The notes: generated by a model from the letters alone, not told the origin. DNA of 64,000 nucleotides from Isoetes taiwanensis (GCA_021234155.1 JAJEKV010000078.1:2480001-2544000), one strand, 5' to 3'. Shown: positions 32,741 through 45,660, counted from the first letter of the stretch. Made by a program: numbers and translations.

Positions 32741-33254
32741 ACAATAGAAGAAACTACAAAACAACAAAGGGATGTTTTAGTCCATCTAAAAAAAGAACAC
32801 CATTATCAACAAAACCATACCTCCACAAATCCACATGTAGGATTCTTTGAAAACAGACATGTAGACCTACCAAAAACCGATGTTTTCAACAAAGGGGACC
32901 AAAACCGGGTGAGTGTGTAATGATACGCTACATCAGCCCCTCGCTCGAACGTAAGGAGGGAAGGACAGAACCCTAGGGTCTCTAAGGAACGGGTAGGAAC
33001 CCAAGGTTAGAAAAACTCGCGGAAGGAGTAATCTCACTTCACAATTCCCGGCCCAGCCCCTGGATGCAAAACCCACACCTCAAATGTCAATCGCTTCCCC
33101 AAGGAGTATGTGGACTCGACCGTAGTCAATGTTCGAGGCTAATTCTAGGGCTAGACATGTTTTTCTTATATATAATAATTAACCGCACAAAATAGACCAA
33201 ACAATGGCGAAAAACTTTTTTTTCCCTCAACAAAATGCCCTAAAATGCTTTTGC

Positions 33255-33480
33255 AATATTTCTCGCGTAGTTTAAAAAACAAACACTCGCTACGCCGAAG
33301 ATTTTTTCGCCGCAGTTTAAATCACCTTTTCCACGCTTAAAGTTTAAAAGTTCGCGAAACTTAAAACAATAGTTTCGGCTTACGCTGGCTTTCTTTCGCG
33401 TAGTTTAAACAGCTTATTTTCGCCATTTAAATTTTTTTTCACAGAAGTGAAGTCGACCGCTTTCGCGCCGAAAAGAAACT
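33255..33480. repeat. Cluster of TTTCGC..AGTTTAAA motifs
   Basis: TCTCGCGTAGTTTAAA (33269), TTTCGCCGCAGTTTAAA (33305), CGCTTAAAGTTTAAA (33334) and TTTCGCGTAGTTTAAA (33397) lie close together. The reverse complement, GTTTAAACTACGCGAAA, occurs at the very start of the window. It may be a subterminal region of an element. Confidence 0.45.
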
Positions 33481-33511
33481 TCACGTAACACAAGGCATCC
33501 AAAAGTTTAAC

Positions 33512-33900
33512 CACTACAATAAAAAACGGGTTGTTTGTTATGTATTAAAACTGATATTAGTTTATTACATGGTTTCTATCATCACCAGTGGTCATTCATG
33601 TTGGTTTCTAACATAGCATGGTTTATTAAATTGACAGTGATTTGTAGCGTAGTTTCTTAATACCACTTTAAGTATGGCAATGGGTGTTCATATTGGTTTT
33701 TTATTATCACATTGCTTAAAGAGATTGAAGTAGTTCATATCATAGTTTCTTATACCAATTTAAATGCTATGGTGGTTATTCATGCTAGTTTCTTATCATC
33801 ACAATGTATGTTATAAAATGGTTGTGGTTTGTAGCATGGTTTTCAATATCGAGCTAATTGTCATGGTAATTATTCGTAGATATCACCTAAAAGGATGTGG
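33512..33900 (+). mobile_element. Candidate left end of a CACTA-like element
   Basis: CACTACAATAAAAAACGGG at 33512 has the CACTACAA start typical of plant CACTA elements. It is followed by several hundred bases rich in TGGTTT and TAGTTTCTTA repeats, resembling a subterminal repeat region. An AAACCA-rich stretch at 45690-46010 could be the opposite subterminal region, but I could not find a matching terminal repeat there. Confidence 0.3.
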
Positions 33901-34805
33901 CTATCCATAAGGATCATACAAAACAATTGGCATAATTAATTGCAATAAACCGCTAGATATGGTTTTTGTAATTTTTGTTTTTTGAAAGATGTCAAACTTT
34001 ATTCAAATATCAAGCAAATGAGTACATATGGAAATACGAAGGCTTCTTTTGCAATTCTTAATTTGCCATTGTTTAGTCTTTTGTAATTTGTTTTGCATCT
34101 TTGCAAGACCAACATACAACAACGCTTTCTTAGAATTATATGGCAGTTTTGCATACACACTTCTTACGTTAACTAGCAGAGGTTTATAACATGGTTTTTT
34201 ATTTTTCAATATCAATTTAATATCCCATGTCTAAGTATGTATTAAGAAATAAAATGTCATATTGTAATGGTTTTCGAAAGATAAGGGAATTATTCTTGGG
34301 ATAATTTTATTTTTTCATTCAATGAAGTGATCGTTATCGTCCACAGTACCTGAACTGTCTAATGGGATCCAATACAAGGATAACAGTAAACATGCAAACC
34401 AATAACGTAGGTTTCTTTTTTGTCAAACCAAACCCCCTTTTGGTCAATCGTTTATTATTGTATACATTAAAAATATAGCATGTCATTTCTTAGAGGTTTT
34501 GTAGATGGTTTATTATTTTAGATTGAATAATCATTTAATTTAAGTTGACAAAAGTAAAAATCTTTACCATAGAAAAAATAGTACATACTTGGCCATACCA
34601 GGTAAATTCAAGTTCGTAATGAGACCAGTAAGATGTTATGACAAAAATTCCATAACTTCAAGACATAAAAATTCTCAACATAAATGTACTAAGCCCTCCT
34701 TAAGTTGTGAGAGAATATTTAGCTACATCTTTTATTCAATGCTCATCTTCTACACCAAGAACAACTACCCAATTAAAATGCTTTAGGGGGTGTTTGCTAA
34801 CATCC

Positions 34806-34897
<92 letters not shown>
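34806..34897. repeat. (GATA)n microsatellite
   Basis: About 23 units of TAGA. The AT-rich DNA before it (33900-34800) and the 140 bases after it show no supported gene. Confidence 0.95.
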
Positions 34898-35040
34898 CAT
34901 TGTTTTAACGTCCATGGGAACCCTACAACAGGCTATGGGACTAAGAAGAAGGAGAAGGAGAAGAGGAGCTTAACCCTTCCCTCAAGAAAATTACGGCAGA
35001 TAACCCTCGAGGCCGGGAGGGTTGACCTCCCTTAAACCGT

Positions 35041-35144
35041 AGTCCGAGCAAGTTCTTACATCTTTTGTTCTTTCGATGTTACTAGTTTGCGCAGTCCGAG
35101 CAAGTTCTTACATCTTTTGTTCCTCCGCTGTTACTAGTTTGTTG
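35041..35144. repeat. 52-bp tandem duplication
   Basis: AGTCCGAGCAAGTTCTTACA followed by TCTTTTGTTC and GTTACTAGTTTG is present twice, at 35041 and 35093. Confidence 0.85.
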
Positions 35145-35751
35145 TTCCTTGCAATTCCTGTGTATATGCTTCTTTTTTATTTCATGTAACAACGTGATTT
35201 CCACGTGGGTTTCAACTCAGCATCCTGTTTGGGTTCAAGCCTAAGGTCCTAGTTATCCTTGGAACGAAATCAAGAGATGATTTTGGAAGGATATGAAGCT
35301 CATGGAAAGGAAAAGTGCTCCAGATCTATAAAAATAAATAAGCGAAGCTTGAATGCGACGTCTTCTTTTGCCGGTCTTTTGTATTCTTTCAATAGGATTT
35401 GCTCTGCATTCTTCTTCCAACCACATTCGACCTCTATAAATGGCTTCAAGCTTATTTTTGCTCATATTCCATAGCCATAACCAATTTTTCCCATGATCCC
35501 CCATTGAACAACCTTTTCAAAGGGATATTCTTCGATTTTTCTCAAGCCTCCGAAAAATTGCCCATTCTCTTATAAATGGAAAAACATGTTAACGTATGCA
35601 TTTTGAAACAATAGAGATATGGATATGCAAAGTGGCTTGAAGCTGTATATCTCTAACTAGTTTTTTGCGAATATCTTTGTTGAAAAGAATATTGGTGTAG
35701 ATTATTATGATAATGACTAGAATATTCTACAAAAATGAATATTCGGATGAA

Positions 35752-35891
35752 AGGACATGAAATATGGTCATATGGTCATTGATGATAGGACATGAAATAT
35801 GGTCATATGGTCATTGATGATAGGACATGAAATATGGTCATATGGTCATTGGTGCTAGGACATGAAATATGGTCATATGGCTTATTGATCT
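35752..35891. repeat. 35-bp tandem repeat, four copies
   Basis: AGGACATGAAATATGGTCAT followed by ATGGTCATTGATGAT starts at 35752, 35787, 35822 and 35857. The first three copies are nearly identical and the last is divergent. Confidence 0.9.
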
Positions 35892-37380
35892 ACATGTTAA
35901 GAAATGAGATATTATTGCATTTGGAAAAATTTGTACAAAAAGTTTTTTTTGGCTAAATTGCTATAGTTCACGAATATATTAGCTTTGCATTTTTGAAACA
36001 ATATGAATAGATGCTTAAAAGTGGCTTGGGTGCTGTAATTCACGGGCTAGTGTTTATGTGAATATCCACGTGTGAAACCCCATCTAAATATGTGGTAGAT
36101 ATTGGAAGCAGTCCATAAAAAAGGTTGGGCTTGTAAAAGTGGCTAGGGGGGGAATTCGGGCTTGTAAAAGTGGCTAGAGGGCCAATTTCATAAACGCCTT
36201 GAAATTTGAATTATTCTAAGGCTTATCAAGTTTGGTTTTGTAAAAAATGGGCATGTGCCACATAGAACCTTTGGGGAAAAAGGGTCGCATGTACTTTTAC
36301 GAACTATTTGGTGCTTTTGGGAGCACGAAATGGGTCGATGGTTTTTTGTCTTGAATATATCATATGGCCATGTGCCGATTGCAAAATCTTTGCCACGATG
36401 TGTAATATTGTTCAAAGTTAGGGTTCCTTTCTTCATCCAAAACGGCAGCCACATTCAGGAACCGGAGGATGCTACGGCCATGCAAATACCCGCCAAATCG
36501 ATTTTGCTTTAGGGTAGCCAAGATCGATTTTTGCTTTTGCTTTCTCGGCAGTTGGATTTTGTGCAAGGTAATCACTGGGATCAACAAATATTCTAGCATG
36601 CAAAGGGCTTGAAAAGGTTTGATGGACAATTATATCTAGGTATTTCTAATGTATTTCCGTGAAGCGATCTTCATTTGTGTTTCATGTTTACTGAGCCAAG
36701 GCTTTGTATTTTGCATTCCTGGTTTAACCTACATGCTGGTGGTTGTAGATATGCAGTCAAGCCAAGAATCATTGATAGTGATTGGAGCAGCTGACGAGGC
36801 TGCACGAATGGTTCCCTTTTCCATTTAATATTGCAGTAGAGAGCAACATGTTGATGCATTCTCGAATTGAAAGGTGTAAACTTCATCGGAACATCATCAA
36901 GGGCCTCTTAGTTTTCGCGGCCCTTTTTTGTTCTCATTATCCGCATGCCATTAATGGCAAAATGATTGATGGACACCGTGTTTGCCTGTTTTTGAAGATG
37001 GCGGTAAGAGAGGTATTTCTTACACTTTTCCTTTTCTATGACATCAAGCGCCTTTAAATCGGCAATAAAGGTAGAATCCTTGACTAGTTTACTTTATGCT
37101 TTAATCTAATAATTTTAAGGCCAAACTTGGAAATATAAATGAATGTTGGGGTGTAAATTCTATATCGGTGATCAAAAAACGCTGACAAAGACTCCAAAGA
37201 CCTAAAGCACTTGGATCCCACACCTTTGTGTCACGCAATTAATCTTTGGCGCTTCCGCGCCATAACCGGTGACGCCATAGCCATAAGCCATAGCTTTTAG
37301 TCGACTTTCTCGCCATAGCCATAGCTTTTAGTCCGGGATTTTCTCTCGCCATAGCCATACCGAAAAGCCAAATGGAAAGC
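35892..37380. other. Region without a recognised gene
   Basis: The short open frames (36188-36630, 36782-37057) on both strands match nothing I know. GGGCTTGTAAAAGTGGCTAG is duplicated near 36126 and 36158. A patch of GCCATAGCC repeats lies at 37255-37370, just upstream of the next coding block. Confidence 0.4.
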
Positions 37381-39156
37381 ATCGAATGGCCGGCAAAGGA
37401 TGAGAAGATTTTGTGGAAATGCATGGATTGCCGGATGATGGACTAATTCCTCTTAAAATGAAATATTTGGAGAAAAAAATCACCAAAGAAGATTGGCTAT
37501 CGGTTTGGAGAGAGGAGATAAATTCCGCATTACAAGATAAAAATCTCACGGGTACAACACATCCGAAAGAACAATTACAAACATTGATAAAAAAGCTTTA
37601 TCGAGTGAGGGATTATGCAATAATGAGGTCGAAAAACGATAGCCTATGCTTTTGCATGGGAAAATTGCATATCCGCACAAAAAAAATCCTGAAAAGCACA
37701 AGGTAAATTGGGTCAGCCGCCGAGCTCAAATTATGAAATACGAGGTGTAGGAAGCCCAATCATTGGAACCAAAAAATACAGAGAAGAAGACTAGAGAAGC
37801 TCAAGAGGAAAAGAAGTTGGCAAGTGGAATCTTTTATTTTGAGCACAAAAATTGTACGTAATATAGAACTGATCGAGAATGAGATCACCGTAATTTCTAG
37901 TGAGAGAGAAGCTTGTGCATTGGAGTTGAATGACATCCTTGTCACATTGGCGCCAGAGGATCTCTCAAACCAGGTTTTAAGTGGCAATGTGGCGTAAGCA
38001 AACAATAATATTGAGCAAATGAAAAAAGAATTAGAACTCAAAAAATCTTTTGCAGTAACTCCAGAAAGTTAGAAAAAGACATTGCCGAAGCTTGAAACAA
38101 GTATTATGCTTGAGACCTATGCAAAAAAAAAAAAAAAATGGCAAGTTACAGTGAAGGTCAATCCAAACACAAAGATCAAGAAGGGATGAATTGCAAGGTG
38201 AACTTCACATGAAGGATGCTAACCTCTCAATACCGAGATCAAACCTCAAAAACTTGGAAGAACCGAAGGTATGAAATTTTCACCAATTAGAGTCAATGCA
38301 GCTAGTAGAGACTTACCTGCTATTTGAGGACGCTTGTGTCGCATGTGGATTAGCATTCTCCAAAGAATTACAAGTTATCAAGAAAACTAAAATGTGATCA
38401 TGAGTATCACTTAATGTGCAATGCCTTTGTTGGCTAAAGGTAAATGCATTGTTTGCACTTCATCTATCGGGCCTCTTTATTTTTAGAGCTTGGTATGACA
38501 AAGGTTCGTGGATCGAGACAAGCTTGAAAATACAGGATCACCTTCCATTGTACATGATAGGATATCACCTTTTGGAAATCTTGCTCTGCTACCCTCAACT
38601 TCAAGATCTCCTTATAAGATTGGAGCAAATAATGTTATACTAACAGATGATGAGGGTGATGCTGCTACAGATAATGTTATACTAACAGATGATGGGAAGG
38701 TTGTTGAGGGGAAAGGAAATTCAGAGTCACATCAAGAGAGTGACACAGAGATAGAAGTGGTGAAGGAACATTCGAAGAAAAGGAAATTTTCACCCAAATC
38801 AAAAGTGCAGTTCCAAAGAAACGTAAAAGCAAAGATAAAGCAAGCGGTGAAAGGAGAAGCACCTAAGAGGACTTATCCATTCGTAAGCAAGAAGAATCTG
38901 AAAGATGCATTAGAGGTCGATGAGAATACAAGTTTAGAGTTGCAAAGAAACAACAGATGAAGCACTTGTAGCACTTAATAATGCTGCTACTTGGGAAAGC
39001 ATCATCACCACAGGTCAATCTGCTGCCACTGCTGCTGTTGAAGTAGAAGATCAGGGTCCAACTCCAAAAGAAGGTATTCTATTTCAAGCTATACTTGATG
39101 CTCTGAATGACAAAAATGATTCTGTCTCAATCAAGAGTCTGTTACATGAAAATTAG
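37381..39156 (+). pseudogene. Broken gene with a RING finger and helical regions
   Basis: Coding DNA changes frame repeatedly. The start (about 37385) reads EWPAKDEKILWKCM and continues at 37413-37706 with W- and K-rich sequence (KKITKEDWLSVWREEIN), loosely like a Myb/SANT-type DNA-binding domain. 37760-38040 is Glu-rich and probably coiled coil. A RING finger follows: C-V-A-C (Cys codons at 38335 and 38344), then C-D-H-x-Y-H-L-M-C (from 38393) and K-C-I-V-C (Cys codons at 38445 and 38454). All the zinc ligands are present but split by two frameshifts. 38508-38960 is Ser-, acid- and Lys-rich and continues in another frame to about 39156. RING proteins are usually ubiquitin ligases. The DNA-binding suggestion is weak. 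Confidence 0.5.
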
Positions 39157-39567
39157 TCGGCCTTGATTCCATGCAGGACAATTGGAGATAATTCCATATC
39201 AATGAAAGGCAAAGTGTTGTAGCCATTAGAAGGTATTTGAGTGTTCATTGTAGCCATTTGAGTGTTATTAATAAAAAAATTTAAATTGCTTTGCAATGGT
39301 TGTTTGAATTTGTTTTGTTCTAATGTAGGTCTCATTTAAATTCAAACAAATTTGATAATGAAAAAGAGAAATCAAACATCATCAATAAAGTGAAGAAAAG
39401 GAGAGCGTAAAAGGAGAGTGAAACTATAGTTCCACCAACTATAGTTGAGCCAAATATAGTTGAGACATTTGAAACAAGTGTTGAGCCAGCTTTTTGTTCC
39501 ACAAAAAGATAGTTTCAGAGGCAAATATAGTACAGCCAACAATGGTTCAACATTGTGTTGATACAAA

Positions 39568-40289
39568 TTGCCAAGACATTTGAAACAAGTGTTGAGCCGC
39601 CAAGTTTGCCGCCAGTTTGAGCCGCCAAGTGTTGAGCCAAAGCAGGTTCAACAAGTAAAGCAAAGACATAGCGTAGATATCATGGTGAGTAGAAAGCTAT
39701 TGATTATGGACCTCAATGGTGTTTTGGTCAAAACATATTCAAAGTCCGAAAAACTTGAAATACCCGCCCACACATTATAGAGTATACAAAAACAAGATAG
39801 TTCTATTCAGCCCGGTGTTACGTAATTTTAAACAAGGTAAGTGTTTACTATGACTTGGCTATATGGTCATCTATGACCGGGTTTCAATACAAAGGAGGTG
39901 TTACGTGGTTGTGTCCATTACTTATACACAAGTTTGTTTTTATTTGGGGACAAGAGTTTTGTGACAAAATGCCTTTCACGCTACTCGACATGTTGACAAA
40001 CCAAGTTGTTCATGAAACCTTTGAAAAGGTGTATCGCCAGCTTCCTCAATACACCGAAGATGTATTTTGGTTGATGACTCAGCTTTATAAAACATTCTTG
40101 TCTCCACCTTATACAACTCAAGTATTGCAAAGAAGCATGAGGATTGAAGAATTTAAGTCAAGTTCAAGTTTGCTAGTGGATTCCATTTTTCCATTGTTGT
40201 ATCAACTTGCAATGGATGATAACCGGAAGACATTATTGAAGAGAATACAACTTGTGGATTTCTTTGATATGGAGGCCGGGAAATTTTGA
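39568..40289 (+). pseudogene. Broken FCP1/NLI-interacting-factor-like phosphatase-type domain
   Basis: After a Pro/Gln/Val-rich stretch the frame reads RKLLIMDLNGVLVKTYSKSE (Asp codon at 39709). This matches motif I of the FCP1-type HAD family in its plant variant, where the second Asp of DxDG is replaced by Asn. After a frame break comes AIWSSMT (about 39855), the usual motif II position, and then FVFIWGQEFCDKMPFTLL, which fits the middle of this family. The rest, to the stop at 40287-40289, is Leu-rich. FCP1-like enzymes remove phosphate from the RNA polymerase II tail or other proteins. The Asn in motif I and the frameshifts argue against activity. It lies directly after the RING block on the same strand and may be one gene with it. 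Confidence 0.5.
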
Positions 40290-41577
40290 GAGGTTGGATG
40301 CAAAGAATGTTAATAGCCTCAAGAGGTTTCTTTTGATCTCTATTACTCTACATTTGTGAAGTGGTCGACCGAAATGTGATAGCAAGTTCATCAACAATTG
40401 CCTTGCAACACCTGAAACAATTTGTAAATAGTTAGGTGAAACACATTGTAAATAGTCAACCGACAAACAAAATGCCATTTTTGTTGTTCATGTAGGTCGG
40501 CCAATTTTGTATACATTTTGATATATCCTTTGATCCGATATACTTATTAAGTTATCAATGAATATTTTATCTTCTTTGCACAATTGATGATTAGAAACCA
40601 AGTATCAACTTGAAGGTGTCGCTCATTATTTGTTGGCATGTCCGCCATCCATACTATACAAAAGTTGTCTTTCACCAAAGTCATGTCAAATTTGCAAATC
40701 CTAACGAGGTGGTCAGACACCGTGGGCCAAAGGGTTTGTCTAAAAGAAGTTGAAAACTTAATTCTCCTTCCAATTGTTTGTAATAGTAGCCGTAAAGTAT
40801 GACCTCACCAATTCCAAAAACATTGCCCCAAATGCATCTTCATAATCATCTAGTAATGTGTTCTTTGTCTCAATACATTTCAGACATAAAAGTCTACACC
40901 CTCAAAGATTGCCTTCTTCTTCGATTCACCGCAAAATTGTCCCCTACTTCTACATTAGAGCTGATCGTATCATGGTCACCATCATCTTCACTATCGGGCC
41001 TCCCTCGCCTTCGACACAACCTCATTGTCGAATTTCCTCAGCTTCGCTTTTTTGGGACCAACTCATTTGTCTCCCAACCTCCTATACGAGATTTAGTGCT
41101 ACAAGAGAGTCCCATTTCCCTTTGTCGGCAAGACATGCAAAACATGACAAAGGTCTATGTGCAAGCTTCAAAGGATTTTTCTATCAAAAGGCCCGATGCA
41201 ATGAATTTTAGTTGTCCCTTTGAGGGTCCGAGCATCATACCTTTCTGATCTATCTATACTATGAGGGTCAATTTCCCAAAAGTACCGCAGTAACAATTAA
41301 TCAAGTGTCAGAAGTGCTTAACTGCTGTAGTGCCGTGAATCGTGTTGTACGTAAGTAAACATTCCAATAACAAAAAAAAAAGTTCAAAATGTTATATTTG
41401 TACATAAATGGCCTTCAACATGTATAAAACTAGTAAAGTATCACCAAACATACATAAAAATCATGAACAATAATTAGACTAAAATACAGGTCTAAGTCTA
41501 AGTGCTTCAAGTGCTTCAAGTGCTACAAGTGCAAGATTTAATTGTGTATATCTAATCGATGAGTCATGGTAAAGAAT
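40290..41577. other. Region without a supported gene
   Basis: AT-rich DNA. The plus-strand frames at 40799-41248 overlap and look like the antisense of the downstream tail of the minus-strand transposase relic. That tail is Lys/Arg-rich when read on the minus strand, for example near 41000. A tract with AAGTGCTTCAAGTGCT repeats lies at 41500-41540. Confidence 0.35.
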
Positions 41578-43821
41578 TCATTTAGAAATCGAACGACATC
41601 CGCAAAGACACCGGAGTTTTCTCCCATTATACTTCAGCTTGTTCCTTTGTGAGAAATCTTTTACCATCGCTCCTTGGCCATCATGCTCACCTTTTCCATG
41701 CGAGAAATGGGCAAAGAAATTCCAAATAATCTCCTTCCCAAGATCTCTCGCACCATCTACCCAAGAAATAGAATGGTCTTGCAAACTTAAATTGAGATGA
41801 ACAACCATCCGACCATACATAATGCTTGGAATATTGAATACCATTTAACTCCAACCAAGTGGCATGTTTTAAGAGGCAATGTCAGATAAATTCAAAGGTC
41901 ATGAGACTTCTCATCCGAAATATAGAAGTGACACTCTTTTTATAATTTCTCTCATATCATCTTTTTGCTTCATATCTTTTCTTTTCTTCTTGATGTCATT
42001 GCCATCCACCTGTTGTTTCCTTCCAAACCCTCGTAAGTGATATGAACTAAAATGGATACCGGGTCAAGGTGCCAATGACATGATTGCGCTTCCTCGAAAA
42101 CTTTGAAACCATAGTTTTCTCGCAAAGTCAATTACGTAAACTATTGTGTCTTCTCCAAAACTTGCCAAACATTGTCCGAATTGTTTTGCTTTGCCAATGA
42201 GCCTTGTAGTTGTGTGGCACAAATGTCGCCATTGTTTTTCTTGCATGTTCCCGAAATTCAAAAGGGTACCAATCTTGTAGGCCAATCTTGTAACTTTAGT
42301 TGGTTTCTTCTTAGGGTTTCTCTTAGAAACAAATTCTTCTTGTCGCAAGTAGAGAATCAACAAATTAGTATAAATGACGCCATCCTTCTAACACAATCTC
42401 AACACTAACTTTTTCAAAAACTTTCCAATCCACCGTGTGTTCTAATGATTTACTTGTTTCCCTTGGACACTTTGGAATCCTGTATAAAAAGGAATAGAGA
42501 AAGTACCGTAAGAGAATATTGAAGCTAGATATCATAGAAATGAAAAAGTATATATGACATATGTTATCTAGATATCATAGAAATGAAAAGTTAAACAATA
42601 TATATGAGCTATGTTAATAACTTACCTCTTGAGACCACATTTCTTGCAGGTCCAGATCAAACATGCATGTTTGTGCCATTCATCCGCTTCTACTTTGGGG
42701 CATACCACATTTCTCCAATACTCACTTGTAGATTTGAAAATATTGTCCTTAGCATTGCATGTTGGACCTGACCACATACCCTCGTGATTCGCATTTGCAA
42801 TCTTTGTGCACACCATAAGGATCGACTCATGTTATTAATTGCCCGCATGACAAAATCAAGGTGCATGTGGTAATCGGCAAAGAGCAAGTCTCTTTTCTTG
42901 CAATCTCCTAATATAGCTTGGTTTAAGCTTCTCAAAGGTTTGTCGGCATATATTGATCTCGTGATACTCTTTCCTCGAATTGAAGATAAAACCGCAACTC
43001 CATCATAACACGATTCAAAGAACAATATCATGCAAAAATACGTAAAAAAAAAGGCGTAATGTGCTTACTTGTGTCACCTCCAAAGAAATGAATAGGATGG
43101 TCAATCTTTTCACTGCTTCACTAACATGTTTTCTCACATGTTTTTATATGGTGAGATCCTAGTATTCTCATCCCAAAAATTCTTTATTTTACCCATCGCT
43201 TCATCCGAAAGTGCATCGACCTTTTTTCTCCTCAAACATTGACCGTGGACCCCGCTTCAAATTCTCGTGATACACACGCCTCTCGAAATGCTCTTGCCAC
43301 AGTTCTTCTTGAATAGATAGAAGCCTTGCTATTGCTGATTGATTCACTCCCTTTGTTGAAGATGCAGCCATTTGCAAAGCAGTAATCCTTTTGCTTGAAG
43401 AACATCAAGATTTCTATCATATTTTTGAGCTTGAAAGTCTCTTTCACATTCAAAATTAAACCCTCATAAGGGCATTTTCTTTTGATCCGCTACATCAACA
43501 TCGAATGGAAGATGTTTAATCTTCTTGAAGAATCTCGATGCTAACTTCCCTTTGTCCACATTCGAGGCAAAAGTATTTGTAATTTCATTGAAATAATCTT
43601 CCAAATTCTTCGACAATTCCTCAGAATCTTCTTTCACTCAAAACACCACAATCTTTGGTATTGAAGGAGGATTGTTTTCCTTCTCTCTCTCTGCTCTCTT
43701 CCTTTCTCGATTTTCTTCTATTTTCAAATTGAATTTGCAAGAAAATCCTTCTTCTAGTTGAATCGATGCTTTCAGTGGGAGCTTTCCATTGAAATTCACT
43801 GAGACAGATTTCACGACTCAA
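41578..43821 (-). pseudogene. Spliced DDE-type transposase relic (HGKGEHDG family)
   Basis: Read on the minus strand, the start (43821-43621) is Ser/Arg-rich. The segment from 43480 to about 43170 includes a helical part and an FW..NTRISP motif. 43031-42626 holds ADYHMHLDFVMRAINNM and a zinc-type pattern, CPKVEADEWHKHACL followed by CKKCG. A canonical intron (42480-42625) separates this from an exon starting IPKCP. Next come a VIDFA segment (about 42130), SDGCSSQFKFA (about 41757) and WNFF followed by HGKGEHDGQGA (about 41720-41680), ending near 41578. The spaced Asp and Glu residues resemble an RNase-H-like transposase core. I know this motif series from many transposon proteins of plants and animals but not a firm superfamily name. 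Frameshifts near 41730 and 42330 indicate decay. Confidence 0.6.
42480..42625 (-). other. Intron (146 bp) in the transposase relic
   Basis: On the minus strand the exon ends AAGAG and the intron begins GTAAGT (42625 downward). It ends TTTTTATACAG at 42480. Joining the exons gives CKKCG..KRIPKCP in one frame, which restores the zinc-binding region. This supports real splicing. Confidence 0.65.
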
Positions 43822-45518
43822 TTACAATTCCAAATTGAAAATTCAATTGAAACAATGCAAAATTTGTTCGAATTGTATGAATTGGTATTGCAATTCTCTA
43901 ATTGCAATTCCGAATTCTGATTTCTCCCGCCAACCACTAAAGGAAACTCCAACCATCCTCCCCGCCAACGGAGTTCCCGCCTTTTGAGATCCTAGTCACC
44001 GATCCCGCCATTCCGAATTGCATATACTATTCTTGGTGCATGCCAATTCTGCTTTTAATTCGGTTGGACGTCACACGACTAAGGAGGTACTAAGCGCTTC
44101 GACATAAAGCACATGTCCCAAAGGCTTTTTGTACACCAAGATAGAATTTATCTCGAGGTACTTCCACGCTTATATTTATAGAACTTGACAGCTTCAATTC
44201 GAGATACCATCCTGTAATGCATGGTCAATAATCAATACGTAAAATGATAATATCATAGGTCGGACAGCCGTGGTTAGCAAATATTTCGTTGTCATGCTAA
44301 GTTTTGGGTGTTGTATGTCACGAGAGTCTCCAAGCTATGGTATCTTTGCTCAATTTTGCCGCCAAGCGCAGTAGATTCTTCCCATTTTGTTTTGCTCCTC
44401 ATCAATGATAAATTTCGCTTCTTTGTTGTTCTTTGCTTCGTTTTTGAATTTTTTTGCAGATTTTTAATAGCTTTGATTGACCATATATTGCCTAACAAAG
44501 ATTCCTTATCGCATTTTGCTTTTCCTCGCGCTCTTTTACCGTAAAAGTGCAATAAAGCTTTGCTTTCTCGGAACCGCTGGACACTTGATGCTGGTTTTTG
44601 GGCTGCTATAATAGGACGATGATTAAAGGTTAGTTTTGCTCTTACAAGGTTTTGCACATGCCTTGAGCAAGACATTTTGTTTGATCTTTTTTCATGACGC
44701 TTTTTAGACAAAATGTAATTGCCATAATAACAACTTGTGCCGGCAAACCCTAATTTGTGTTGCATTTGTGTTTGATTTTTGTTCTAATTGTGTTTGATTT
44801 TTATTCTGCTTTGCGATTTAAGTCCGGCTGATATATAAGGCTTCTGAATTTTGGCCATTGCATCAACAATATCGAGCTAAAAAGCTTTGATGGTCGTGCA
44901 TCAAACCGATTTGATTGTGGGGATTGGCATCAGATTTGCCGTTTCTAGCTCTTTTGGGTTTTCTTTTTTTAATGTTTCATCTTCATTCTTCCGGAATAAC
45001 AGGTAAAACATAATACTCGATTTTTCTCGCCTCGCTAGGATATGATATTTGATCTTGCCTAATTCCCTTTGAAGTATCTTGTGAATCACCATGCACCCTT
45101 GAAATTGTAATGCATCGAAAGCAAATAGATGATAACCAAAGCAAGAAGAAAAAGCTTCAACCGATGTACCAACAGCTTCTTATGGGAGAAATGTTCATAG
45201 GATAGATATCATAGACAAGAAGAATGTGATTTAAGGCATTTTTAAGTATAAACTTTGGAGATAATGGTAAAAACTCCAGGTTCAAACCTTAGAGCTCCTT
45301 TCTATTTGTTTTTGTTATTTTTTTGGTTTTGCAAGCTAGTGGGAATACTCCCTTTGATTATGTTTTTGAACCACTAGGTGTATAGGACTATGCTTTGAAA
45401 AAAATAAGACATTAGTAATATTTGGTTTTAACCGCTTCAAAGAACACACCAACTAGGAAGGGTTTGTGCAAATAAAACCACTACACTCAAGCAAATAAAA
45501 TTAGATGGTGTTACACAA
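43822..45518. other. AT-rich region without a recognised gene
   Basis: 43822-43920 contains several CAATTCCAAATTG-type short inverted motifs. An open frame at 44292-44765 on the minus strand is Lys/Arg/Ser-rich and unrecognised. 45000-45500 holds nothing I can support. Confidence 0.35.
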
Positions 45519-45660
45519 ATTAGTTTATAATGTTTTGGAAGATTAAACACTAGTGCTTTTATATTGAAACCATTATGGTTTCATAGATTAACTTAAAATG
45601 TTTTGGAAGATGAAACACTAGTAATTTATACTAAAACCATTATGGTTTCGATCTACTAAA
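45519..45660. repeat. 68-bp tandem duplication
   Basis: AATGTTTTGGAAGAT..AAACACTAGT..AAACCATTATGGTTTC is present twice (TGTTTTGGAA at 45531 and 45599). The inner AAACCATTATGGTTT is itself palindromic. Confidence 0.75.
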
